A stretch of DNA of 64,000 nt from Serpula lacrymans var. lacrymans S7.9 (lineage: Eukaryota > Basidiomycota > Agaricomycetes > Boletales > Serpulaceae). The stretch spans positions 1,881,685 through 1,945,684 of the forward strand of contig NW_006763292.1 in NCBI RefSeq assembly GCF_000218685.1, written 5' to 3'. The notes under the pieces were generated by a model. The model saw nothing but the letters and a program-made list of their open reading frames with translations, was not told where the DNA came from and searched no databases. Each line of letters starts with the position of its first letter. The stretch's first letter is position 1. Made by a program: the position numbers and the translations under genes. Below are positions 31,915-42,600 of the stretch, in pieces.

Positions 31915-34900
31915 ATAAGCAGATAGAGATTAAGAGGCTGGTACCTCCCGAGTACCATGACTTCTGGAAAGTCTTTTCTAAACATAAGTCAGAGCGCTTG
32001 CCAGAGGCTAAGCCTTGGGACCATGCTATAGACTTGAAGGACACTTTCAAACCGAGAAAAGGACATATGATACTGTCAGGCAACAAATACGAAGCTATAT
32101 AACAAAGCACAATGCCTGGTCAAGTCCTTGCTGGAAGGCGGTGAATCAGGGTATGAGAATGAAGAGTATCGGTATGAGCGCAAATCCAAACTAATATTGA
32201 ACTAGAGAACAATACATCGAGTATGTACTTCTCTATATAGTGAACAGCGATGGTCAGACCGAGAAAGGGAAGTACTGAGAAAGTGGTCTGACCAGCTAGC
32301 TAACCAATAAGAAAAAAGGAGAAAGTGGTCTGATCTATCGTATTTACTAATCGTATGAGAAAATGTATTGTTAAGGGATGTGCAATTGGCTGTATCAGTA
32401 AGCCCATGAGAAGGCGCTGACTCACAACCTTCTTCGCTTATCAATATTCCTCCGAAGTATTCCCAGACATAGCACTGGATCGTGGCTATGTCATCTGGAT
32501 ATCTTCTCGAGGGTTGACAACTAGTCTACCTCGTTGTAGGTACGATAGAACGTGAGTGTGAAGAGAGAATAAGAAGAAAAATGATAAAAGTAATAAGACA
32601 CCTGCTGTAATCTCTAGTCCAAGGGCAAGAGAAGTGACGGGGATCGAGTCTGCTAACCACAACATGACGGGAATGCGATAAGAAAAATCGATTCCTCACA
32701 GATACCACTCTCTGCTCCAGAAAGAGACGAGGTATCAAGTTTCATAGACGAACAGCTTAGGAAGGGTTACATCAGACCTTCCAAAAGCCCTATGACATCC
32801 CCAGTGTTCTTCATTCCTAAAAAGGATGGTAAGAAGCATATGATTATGGACTATCGTTACGTGAATGAGCACACGGTTAAAAATGCGTATCCGCTGCCTT
32901 TGATCAGTCAGCTAGTAGACAAATTGGCTGGTGCCAAGATCTTGACAAAGATGGATCTCAGATGGGGGTACAATAATGTACAAATCAAAGAAGCAGATGC
33001 TTGGAACGCTGCGTTCACGTGCCACCGAGGATCCTTTGAACCCCTCGTTATGTTCTTTGGGTTGACCAACTCACCGGCAACCTTCCAGAGCATGATGAAC
33101 GAGATCTTTGCGGATATGGAAAACTGTGTTGTCATTTATATTGACAATTTGTTAATATTTACGAAGTCAGACGATGAGACTGAGCATGACAGGATTGTGC
33201 AAGAAGTCCTTCGACGCTTACAGGAACGGGACCTATTCGTCAAACCCGAAGAATGTAATTTTAAAGTGAAGGAAGTAGACTTCCTCGGTATGATCATAGG
33301 CCAGAACAGAATCAGGATGAATCCTGAGAAAGTTCAAGCTATCTTGGATTGGCCAGAACCTACTCGCATCAAAGGAGTTAGGGCCTTCCTGGGCTTAGGC
33401 AATTTCTACCGAAGGTTTATCGAAAACTTTGCAAAAATCACGAGACCGTTGAACAATCTCACAAAAAAAGACATTGTTTGGCATTGGGGCACCAAGGAAC
33501 AAGAAGCTTTTGATAAGCTTAAACAGGCGTTTACAACAGCGCCCATACTAGCATTTCCAGAATTAGACAAAGAGTTCCGGCTAGAAACCGACTCTTCTGA
33601 TTTTGCTAGTGGGGCTGTTTTGTCAATTAAATGCCCGGACGATCTTTGGAGGCCTTGTGCCTATTTATCACATAGTTTGTTGCCTACAGAGCGCAACTAT
33701 CAAATTTACGAATAAGAGATGCTAGCCATCATTAGAGCCTTAGAGCACTGGTTGCACTACTTAGAAGGTGCTAGACACTAATTTGAAATTTGGACCGATC
33801 ATAAGAACCTAGAGTATTTTATGACGGCCCGAGACTTGAACCGAAGACAGGCCCGCTACGCGGTATACTTGTCAAGGTTTAATTATAAATTAATCCATAA
33901 GCCTGGAAGCTCTATGGGGAAAGCGGACACTTTGTCCAGAAGAGAGGATCATGCCAACGGCATTGAAGATGACAACAAGGGTGTTACCCTGATAGACCAA
34001 TCAAGGGTGGCCAATGTTAGAATTGGGCAGGATTCTGATCTTCTGGAAGTCTTCAAGAAAGACATCTCCTCAGAAAAGAAGGTGTGCCTTGACGGCAATG
34101 AAAACTATTTATGGGAAGACGGGCTCTTCTATTTTAAAGACAAGATCTACGTGCCTGAGTCCGCAAGGATCAAGGCAATAGATAGACATCACAATACTCC
34201 AGTGGCTGGGCACCCTGGGTGGCAACGAACAATGGAGTTGATCTCCAGAAACTACATGTGGCCTGGCATGGTCAAAGACGTACAGGAATACGTAAAATCC
34301 TGTTTGAGATGTGCCATGGCTAAGAATTCTCACCAACCGCCGGCCGGTAAGCTTATGCTGAATCTGATACCAGCTGGTCCCTGGCAGGATATATCGGTGG
34401 ATTTCACAATGGATCTGCCCGAGTCAAATGGGTATGATTCAGTAATGGTGGTAGTGGATCGCTTCTCCAAGGAAGTAGTATTCATACCCACCAATAAAAC
34501 CATTACCGCCGCTGGTACGGCAGATCTATTTAAAGATTTTGTATGGTCTATCCATGGATTGCCTGAAACAGTTATCTCCGATAGAGGACCCCAATTCGCT
34601 AGCAAATTTACAAAAGAATTATGCCGGATGCTGCATCAAACCTAAGTTATCAACGGTGTTCCATCCGCAAACTGATGGACAAACGGAGAGACTCAACCAG
34701 GAGTTGAAGCAATATCTCCGTATATTTATTAATGACAGACAGACGGATTGGGCCAAGTGGCTAAAGATAGCCCAGTTCTCATATAATATCAAACAGTCGT
34801 TGGCTACAGGAAAGGCACCATTTGAGGTTACTAGATCATACCTCCCCAGAATGGGTGTAGAACCTGGTAAAAGCAAAAACAAGGCTGCTGGGAACATAGC

Positions 34901-35149
34901 CAAAGACATGAAGTCTGTCTTAGACGAAACGTGCAAGGCGCTATTCAAAACTGCAGAGCAGATGAAAGACAGGGCAGAGCGTAGACGCTCTAAAGCCCCT
35001 GACTACAAGGTCGGCGACCTGGTCTGGTTAGATACTGACCACTTGAAAATAAAAGATCGGCAGTCTAGAAAACTGACCGAAAAGTGGATTGGCCCTTACC
35101 GGATTAAGGAAGTCAAACCCAACGCAGTGGAGCTGGAACTCCCAAAATG
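31915..35149 (+). pseudogene. Gypsy-2 pol (RT, RNase H, integrase), disabled
   Basis: Begins in frame after the leader (IEIKRLVPPEYHDFWKVFSK), is interrupted by Z2, and resumes at PLSAPERDEVSSFIDEQL. Excising Z2 with one GATAC copy restores the frame. The RT motif is IYIDNLLIF, with the second catalytic Asp changed to Asn. Stops lie at 33713-33715 and 33779-33781 in RNase H, and a frameshift near 34635 breaks the integrase. The integrase keeps its zinc finger (HHNTPVAGHPGW ... CLRC), VDF and ISDRGPQF. It ends at LELPK with a TGA at 35147-35149. Confidence 0.88.
32074..32700 (+). mobile_element. Solo LTR of family Z (Z2)
   Basis: 627 bp, TGTCAGGCAAC to CCTCACA, with a perfect 5-bp target duplication GATAC (32069-32073 and 32701-32705). 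TATATAG at about 32234. No internal region remains, so the element was lost by LTR-LTR recombination. Confidence 0.88.
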
Positions 35150-35350
35150 AATGAGGGTAGTACCCACGGTGTCATGCACCAAAGTTGATTGGTAGCATGG
35201 ACAGGTGTCAATAATGAAGCAAATATTCAAAAAGACTCGCCTTTGTGCTACACAGGCACAGTGCCACATGGAATAGTAATTAATATTGCCTTTTTTGAAC
35301 TTGTGGCTGATCAGCACCACCTCTATTAGGCAATCCAGTCACGTTCACCT

Positions 35351-36022
35351 TTGCTTTCCATTCGGTACTTTCCGCGTTTCAGTGTTTCGGCAAATTTTTG
35401 CGTCGCCACTGGCTACACATTGCATTGCACCCTTGCTTTTGTCGTTTCCCTTACTCCCCTTCCTTTGCCTAGCCCCACCATGGGCCCCTTCCTCTCCTTT
35501 TTATTCTCACCTGATGGTCGTTTCTGGATCCCCATTCTATTCCACTTTTTTGTCACCTCCACCCTCCTCCTCCTCATCTTATTTGCACCCCCACCATTTC
35601 TGATGTCACCACTTCCTATCTGCTTCCGTCGCCAATCCGTCAACTACCACGTGCCACTACTGATATCAGCAAAGCCCCGGCGGCCGGTTCAAATAGGGCA
35701 ACAGGTCCATCTTTATGACGTCGATCTACCATCATATACTATCAGAACATCAGTCACTCGTCTTGCCTGGTTGGAGCGTGGGTGGGTAGTTTTTGAGCTG
35801 GAGAAGGTTTATCCCCTTGCGTCGCCCATGTTTATCGCTGTCCCATTCACTTGGGTACACTTATCTTTTGTCCATTGTCTTCGCTACAGCTACACCTACC
35901 ACACGCTGCCTGGGACTCACTTGTTCCAAATTGGAACTACTCCTCTCCCTCCCTTGTTTGATCAGGTGGTCCAACACAACCAGTCCATTGGTAAGGCCAT
36001 GGAACTGTCGGATTTGGACTAG
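35351..36022 (+). other. LTR-embedded reading frame of repeat X (223 residues)
   Basis: Open frame in the U3-like part of X2, also open in X3 (26826-26047, minus) and open except for one stop in X1 (23179-23916). It has a hydrophobic, membrane-like segment (FVTSTLLLLILFAPPPFL). A more polar C-terminal half follows (QIGQQVHLYDVDLPSYTI ... GTHLFQIGTTPLPPLFDQVV), ending AMELSDLD. I recognise no family. Differences between copies are mostly CpG-type transitions, so conservation may only reflect recent common origin. It could be a captured host fragment or a chance frame. Confidence 0.25.
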
Positions 36023-36708
36023 GTGGTGGACCGGTGGCTCCAGTTTCTTTTTCTTCAGCAGAACATTCATTTACAGTGCAATTATTTTTGATTTTTGAAT
36101 CATTTTTATGGACACATATTTTTTAGAATGCCTGACTGACAATAAAGGAACTGTGTTGATACTGATAGTGTTTTGCCTTGCCCTTTTTTTACTGCATCTT
36201 CCCATGACATCATGATTTTCCTGCTCTCTTTTTGCTATTGGACGTTACTTTATGGCTGTACAAACCTGTGACATTACTCACAGCATTCATTGTTCTATCC
36301 CTTTTTTTTCCTTTTTTGACAATCTTATCCTGTACTACCTACGCAGGATTTGTCAGCGTACATTCCTTCCTTCATGTTCTTTTCTCATTCTTTTTGCACA
36401 GCTATATTGTGCATAGCCTACTTTTTTTCTTTACTATATAAACCCCTGTATTTTACCTTGTAAAAGAACAAGAACTCAATTCCAGACTTCTTCTCTAATT
36501 TCAAGTTCACTACTCTGCTGCTTGTGATCCAGTGTGGTCACAACACTTCCCACTGCTGCCACTGTCAACTGCTGTCATCGTCACTTCCCACTTTTGAAGT
36601 CATTGTCATCCCTTTCGATTAGAGTCCTTCTGAGCACTACAGTTTGTACGTCAGGAGCCTGCTATCACTGGGAACCTTGTCATATTGTCGTTCTCAAACC
36701 TACCTTGT

Positions 36709-37124
36709 TGTAACGACCAAGAGTTAGTTACTCTGGCGCACACAGAACACACTATAGAGAAGATGATGTGGGAGTGGTTACCCTTTGAGCTGCAGAGAGT
36801 TTGTTGGTATACAACAGGAGGACTCGCTGAGGAGTCTCCTTTATCTATTGGGGTATATATACTACTACAGGGTTATTTGTACATGTGTACTATACAGTTG
36901 ATAGAGACAGTGGCTGATGATGTCATGGGGCCTAGCCCGCATGATCAGCTCCACTATGTGAGAGAGTTGAGTCCAAAATAAGAAGAAAGGCAATGCAGCG
37001 CAAGAAAGAGGAGTTAGAACCAAAAGGGGAAGTGCCGTGTGGCATCATGTGTGAAAGCTAAAGTACAAGGTTAAAGCGGAGAATAAAAGTAAAGGGAAGG
37101 TCCAAAAATTGTGTTATCGTAACA
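36709..37124 (-). repeat. Solo LTR of Gypsy family Y
   Basis: 416 bp, TGTAACGACC to CGTAACA, with a perfect target duplication CTTGT (36704-36708 and 37125-37129). X1 shows the empty site (CCTACCTTGTGCTACG). Confidence 0.92.
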
Positions 37125-37372
37125 CTTGTGCTACGATTAGCAAGGTAGTGCTTGTTTATACTCGCCACAAAGCCCCTATCTTTCTATATTCCAACTATCC
37201 CTCCTCCTCAAAACCCACACCCATACATCTCTGGGTTTTACTTTGAAGGATCCTCATACATACCACCCCACGAACAACCAGAGCACCCACTGTTCTAGGA
37301 GGCAAAGCCCATAAACAAGTTCCGTGGAATCTGGGAGGATTGTGTGTTAGTTTGTTTTTGTGTGTGGTTTTC

Positions 37373-37757
37373 TGTCACGACTTGAACCAGAAGCGCTAGT
37401 CTAAGCGCTAAGTTTCTTTTTCCTTTTCTTTTACATCTGATCACATGACAGATAAGATATGTTAAGCTGCTGCTTTAGCGCGGATAACATAATACGTAGT
37501 TATATCAGATCACGTGACCACCACGTGACATGAGTCTAGAATTATTACAAAGAACATCAGTCAGCGCCTCATGGCTACTGCATGTTAGCTCAGTCAGCGC
37601 CTCATGGCTGACTTTCAGAAACATATATATAGTAGACCATCATGTACATACTTTCCTCAGTTGTTGATTAATTCTCAATCGTTACTTGAAAACGCTACTT
37701 GTTTGATTTGAGCTTTCATCCCTCCGTTAACTCGGTATAGGGGATAGAGGTTTTACA
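37373..37757 (+). repeat. Gypsy-3 5' LTR
   Basis: U3 contains two CACGTG E-boxes (ATCACGTGACCACCACGTGAC), AGCGCT twice near the start, and a direct repeat of CAGTCAGCGCCTCATGGCT (starting at 37558 and 37591). ATATATATAG at about 37623 is the TATA box. The likely transcript start is CAGTTGTTGATT at 37658. Confidence 0.9.
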
Positions 37758-37758
37758 C

Positions 37759-37770
37759 AATCAACAACTG
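37759..37770 (+). other. Gypsy-3 self-priming site
   Basis: AATCAACAACTG begins one base after the LTR and is the exact 12-nt reverse complement of CAGTTGTTGATT (37658-37669), which lies about 35 bp after the TATA box. No tRNA 3'-end complement is apparent. This matches Tf1-type self-priming. Confidence 0.7.
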
Positions 37771-38340
37771 CTACAAGTACCGTTTATGAATATAACAGCA
37801 ACAATCCTAACCACCATCATCGTCACCATCATTATCATCCTACTCATCCTAACCCTACTCAAACACTCTACCCAAACCACCACTACTCTTCCACTCCATC
37901 ACATCCCCACTCGCCCCGACACCATCTTATCTTTCTTTCCCGCCAACGTATCACCTTCCTCATCCCAAGACTCCTTTGTAACCATCCCCCTATAAATACA
38001 TTTATATCACTATAATCTCTTTGGTGTGGAACCATTGAGATTTTCTCGGTTTTACCTAGTTTCATTTTCGATTTCCTCTGACCAGGCCGCGCATTTGCGT
38101 CCGCCAGTCGGGAGAAGGACTGAAAGCCTAATAAGCTGGTCACATTGGGACAACCGTTCGGACCCCAATTTATCACTATACTTTTTACATAAAATTCGTA
38201 AAATACAAAAAATAGTTACCATACCTACATAGTCAGTAGTGGGCTGAAGAGGACCACTTTGACTCAAAGAGAAAAGATAGACTACTAGGATCTTAGAAAG
38301 CGGTGTATCGATCCAGCTTATCACTGGTGAACTCCTTTCT

Positions 38341-39619
38341 ATGCTTAGTAGAGATTTTTACATTTGGATCGGAGAGCAACACATTTACTCTCAAGATTAC
38401 GTATTCAAAGGGAAATTCCCTTTACCAGAAATAGAACCCATCAGAATCCCATCCCCTTTAATCAAATCCGAAACTCCCCCTCCTCCCCAACTCACGTTCA
38501 ATGTCCAACCTAGAATATCGCGATCTGCCCGAGCCATCCAACAGCACGGACAGCGCATTTACCAGGGAAATGATGGACGCATTACCCAGAATAGAAACTC
38601 CCCCCCCGAAAGAAGCGCGATTGGAAGCATACGTAAAACAAGAAGTAGAAAAGGCAATCAGACAAACACAAATGCATTACCAATCGCAGCTAGACGAGGC
38701 ACTCGAAGAAGTGAGCGTCTTGCAAAGAAAATTAAAGAAACAGATACCGCCACCTCCAGAAAAGGTGGAAAGAAGTAGAACGGCACTGGAGAAACCCGAG
38801 AACTTCTCCGGAGATAAAAAAAAGTATAGGGCCTTTAGAGAGTCCTTATTACTACATTTTGAAGATGATGCCGTATATTTCCGAGATGACCGAAAAAAGA
38901 TAAGCTTTGTGCTATCTTTTATGAAAGAAGGAGAAGCCGCGGCCTTCCGAACCGATTGGCTAGAGAACCGAGTCGATGCCCAACAGCTGGGGCTCGATAT
39001 TACAAACACGTACGGAAGTTGGCCGTATTTTGCAGACAAAATGGAAGAAAGGTTCAAGGACAGTTTTGAAAAAGAAACTGCCAAGAACGAAATACTGACC
39101 CTGAGACAGGGCAACGAAACCGCCCAAGCCTTCTTTGAAAGGTTTGAAGAGAAGAAAAGATGGGCGGGATACACAAATAGAATAAATGAAGAGTTCCTAG
39201 TATCTCTACTTAGAAGGAATATGAACAAACCGCTAGTGGATAGGGTGATCTACGGCGGGCACATTCCAAGAGATTACCAAGAGTGGAAAAGGGAACTCAT
39301 CAGAATAGACTATATTTGGAGAGAGAGAGAGAAAGAGAAGAAAGGTTCCGATACTGGGAAGAAACCCTATTCGGAACAAAAGAAAGAAGGAGAGAAGAAG
39401 AAAGACGGAACCGGATATACCTATACCGGTAGCGGAGAAAGAATGGAAGTAGACAAGGCAAAGTTCTGCACGGAAGGACGATGCTACTGATGCGGAGAAA
39501 AGGGACATAGAAGCTTCGAGTGCAAAGATGCACAAAAAAGGAAGCCACAATTTAATGTCCGAGAGTTTCTAGAAAAGATGACGAAAGAGGAAAGGGAAAA
39601 ACTCCTTGAGGGTTTTTAA
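38341..39619 (+). pseudogene. Gypsy-3 gag
   Basis: The main frame starts at 38501 (MSNLEYRDLPEPSNSTDSAF). An earlier frame from 38341 (MLSRDFYIWIGEQHIYSQDY) may belong to it after a frame change near 38500. Residues about 36-75 look coiled-coil, followed by the retrotransposon gag domain (FSGDKKKYRAFRESLLLHF ... ILTLRQGNETAQAFFERFEE). The CCHC knuckle CxxCGEKGHRSFEC is interrupted by TGA at 39488-39490. The frame then continues to TAA at 39617-39619, directly after the slippery site. Without readthrough this copy makes a gag lacking its knuckle and no gag-pol. Confidence 0.8.
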
Positions 39620-39653
39620 AGAGGCCAGCGGTACCGCATCAACCGACTGAGCC
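39610..39653 (+). promoter_or_regulatory. Gypsy-3 -1 ribosomal frameshift signal
   Basis: The gag frame reads GAG GGT TTT TAA. The heptamer G GGT TTT (39610-39616) fits the X XXY YYZ slippery rule. After a 6-nt spacer, GGCCAGCGGT (39623-39632) pairs with ACCG-A-CTG-A-GCC (39642-39653), a 10-bp stem with two bulged A around a 9-nt loop. Slipping back one base leads from gag into the open pol frame (TTA AAG AGG). Confidence 0.75.
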
Positions 39654-42600
39654 TAAAGATGTTTCGAATCGATTTCTTCCTTTGACTGTAGATACATGTG
39701 ACTCAGAATTGTTACGCTGCAGCTTTAGCGCGGATGACAATAAAATTATTTCTACCCAGACAAAGAAAGAAATCCGAAACGAAAAAGATGCAACTAGAGT
39801 AAAAGCGGCGCAGAGTGATAAGACATCCGCAGTTCCGACGGCGGGCGAATCACTAAAAAGCGCAGCATTTACGATAGAACCTAAGATTCCTACACCCGAT
39901 GCGGCGAACTCTACGGAGGAAAACGCAGCAGAGACTGTAGAAGAAAGGTCAGGAACCCCTTTGAAAAAACCTAGAACAGAAGTTTGGACCCCAGAGTGGG
40001 TAGTGGACAGGCTAAGAGACCAAAAGGAAGAAAGATCCATTGGGATTCTAAGTGCCTGGACACATATAAAAAGAACGAGAGAAGTAACCCGGGAAACGAT
40101 CAAAGAAATCAACCGGTTACCAAAAGTAGAAGCTATACAAGCGATCATAGAAATTGCCTCCCCAAAAAAGTACATTAGGGGCACCCAAGGCAATCAAATG
40201 AACGTAAAATGTAAGCTTACTACATTAGATACTCTCCAAACAGAAACAGTCGAAGCACTATTGGACAGTGGATGCACGGGGAGTTGCATCGACTCCCAAT
40301 TTGTGAAAGACAAAAGATATGAGACAAGGAAGATACCGAGACCTATTCCAGTCTATAATGCAGATGGAACTCTTAATAAAAACGGAGCCATCAATGAATT
40401 TGTAATACTGCTCATGGAAATCGACGGACACGTCGAAAAGATACATCTTGCCGTAACCAATCTGGGTAACGGAAAAATGTTTCTAGGACATGAATGGTTG
40501 AACAAACATAATCCTAAAATAGACTGGAAAGAATCAAAGTTGACCTTTGAAAGGTGTCCTGAAGAATGTAGACCAAGGATCCGAATCTCTGATCCAGAGG
40601 AGGATCCTGAAATATTCTTTGAGGAACTACGAGAAGATGAGAGGATGATACAGGTGAATCTCCATAATTTCGAAGATGCCACGATCGACGATCAATATTA
40701 CTATATCAGAGCCCAAGGCACAATGGCACAGAAGCTAGCAGAAGCCGCAGGCAAAGATCGAAAAGAAGGAGGATTCGAAAAGATAGTGCCAAAACACCTT
40801 CGTCAATACAAAGACGTATTTGATAAAAAGGAGTTTGACACATTACCTGAAAGAAGACAATGGGATCATGCAATCGAACTAATACCGGGAGATCACTCCC
40901 TAGATTGCAAGATCTATCCATTGGCAAGAGGAGAGCAAGAAGAACTAGATGCGTTCCTAAAAGAGAATCTGGAATCGGGACAGATCAGACCATCGAAGTC
41001 CCCATTTGCATCACCATTCTTCTTCATTAAAAAGAAAGACGGGAAGTTGAGACCAGTTCAAGATTATAGGAAGCTAAACGATATCACCATCAAAAATAGA
41101 TATCCACTTCCGTTGATCGGGGAACTAGTAGACAAATTGAGTGGAGCCAAATACTTCACAAAATTGGATGTAAGATGGGGATATAATAACATCCGAATGA
41201 GAGAAGGAGATGAGCATAAAGCGGCGTTTAGGACAAATCGGGGATTATTCGAACCACTAGTCATGTTCTTCGGACTGACAAATTCCCCCGCCACGTTCCA
41301 AATGATGATGAACACGCTTTTTAGAGAGTTGATAGATGAAGGATTAGTAATCATATATCTAGATGATATCATGATATTCACAAAGGATATAGAAACGCAC
41401 CGAGCAACGACGCGACGTGTGTTAGAAATCCTGAGAAAAAATCATCTCTATCTTAAACCAGAAAAATGCGATTTCGAACAGACAGAAGTGGAATACCTGG
41501 GACTGATCATCTCAGAAAACGAAATTCGCATGGATCCGGTGAAAGTAGAAGGAATCAGCAAATGGCCAGAATGCAAAAATAAGAAAGACATACAAGCATT
41601 CTTGGGATTTGTAAATTTCTATCGAAGGTTCATAGAGGGCTTCGGGGAAGTAGCCAAACCATTGACCAAGTTAACGGGAAAAGAGGACTTCATTTGGGGA
41701 AATGAACAACAAGAAGCATTTAACACATTAAAACAACGTGTAGCTTCAGCCCCGGTGTTAGCTCTCCCAGTACCACATGGCCAATACAAAGTAGAAGCGG
41801 ATAGTAGTGACTTCGCTATGGGTGCTGTCTTATCACAAAGACAAAAAGATGACTGGAAGCCAATTGCATACCTCTCCAAAGCGTTAAACCCCACAGAACG
41901 CAATTACGAGATCTATGACAAAGAACTTCTTGCCATCATGACGGCACTTAACGAATGGAGGCATTACTTAATAGACGCAGAAGAGGAATTTGAAATATGG
42001 ACAGATCATCAAAATCTGCTGTATTTCAAAGAACCCAAGAAGTTGAACAGGAGACAGGCGCGGTGGATGACAGAGTTGAGTCAGTATCATTTCACGATAC
42101 ATCATATGCCAGGAAGGAAGCATATAAAAGCAGATCTTCTCTCAAGGCGGTCAGATCATAACAAAGGAGAAAACGACAACGAAGACGTCATACTACTGGA
42201 TGAGAAACTATTTGTAAGAATGACTCTCTCTCCGGAACAAAGACAAAAGATCGCAGATAGTCAGGAGGAAGAATTAGAGATTTCAAAGTGGATTACAAAG
42301 AGAAAAGGAAATGTAGATGAATTGATAAAAAAGATGAAAGGAAAGATAGAGAGGAGAGAGGATGGATGGCTAGACGAGGACGGTCGCATAGTATTCAAAG
42401 GCAGGATCTATGTACCGAAGGATGCCGCGTTAAGGGAAGAGATTATCCGACGAAACCACGACTCTGTTATTGCAGGTCATCCAGGAAGATATAAGACAAA
42501 GGAGCTAATTACTCGACAGTACTGGTGGCCCTATATGGACAGAGATATCACGAGATACGTAGATGGATGCGAAGTCTGCCAAAGAACCAAAACAGACCAT

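Larger units (their letters stand above)
31192..35169 (+). mobile_element. Gypsy-2: truncated chromovirus of the same family as Gypsy-1
   Basis: 5' LTR 31192-31600, primer site 31603-31612, a leader, then directly pol. Gag and protease are missing near 31915. It contains a Z solo LTR at 32074-32700 and is cut at 35169 by repeat X2 within the end of the integrase region, so there is no 3' LTR. The left flank is CTACC. Confidence 0.88.

Noticed and set aside
36709..37124. This LTR as the 3' LTR of Gypsy-2
   Set aside because: It has its own perfect CTTGT target duplication inside repeat X2 and lies in the opposite orientation, so it is an independent solo LTR.
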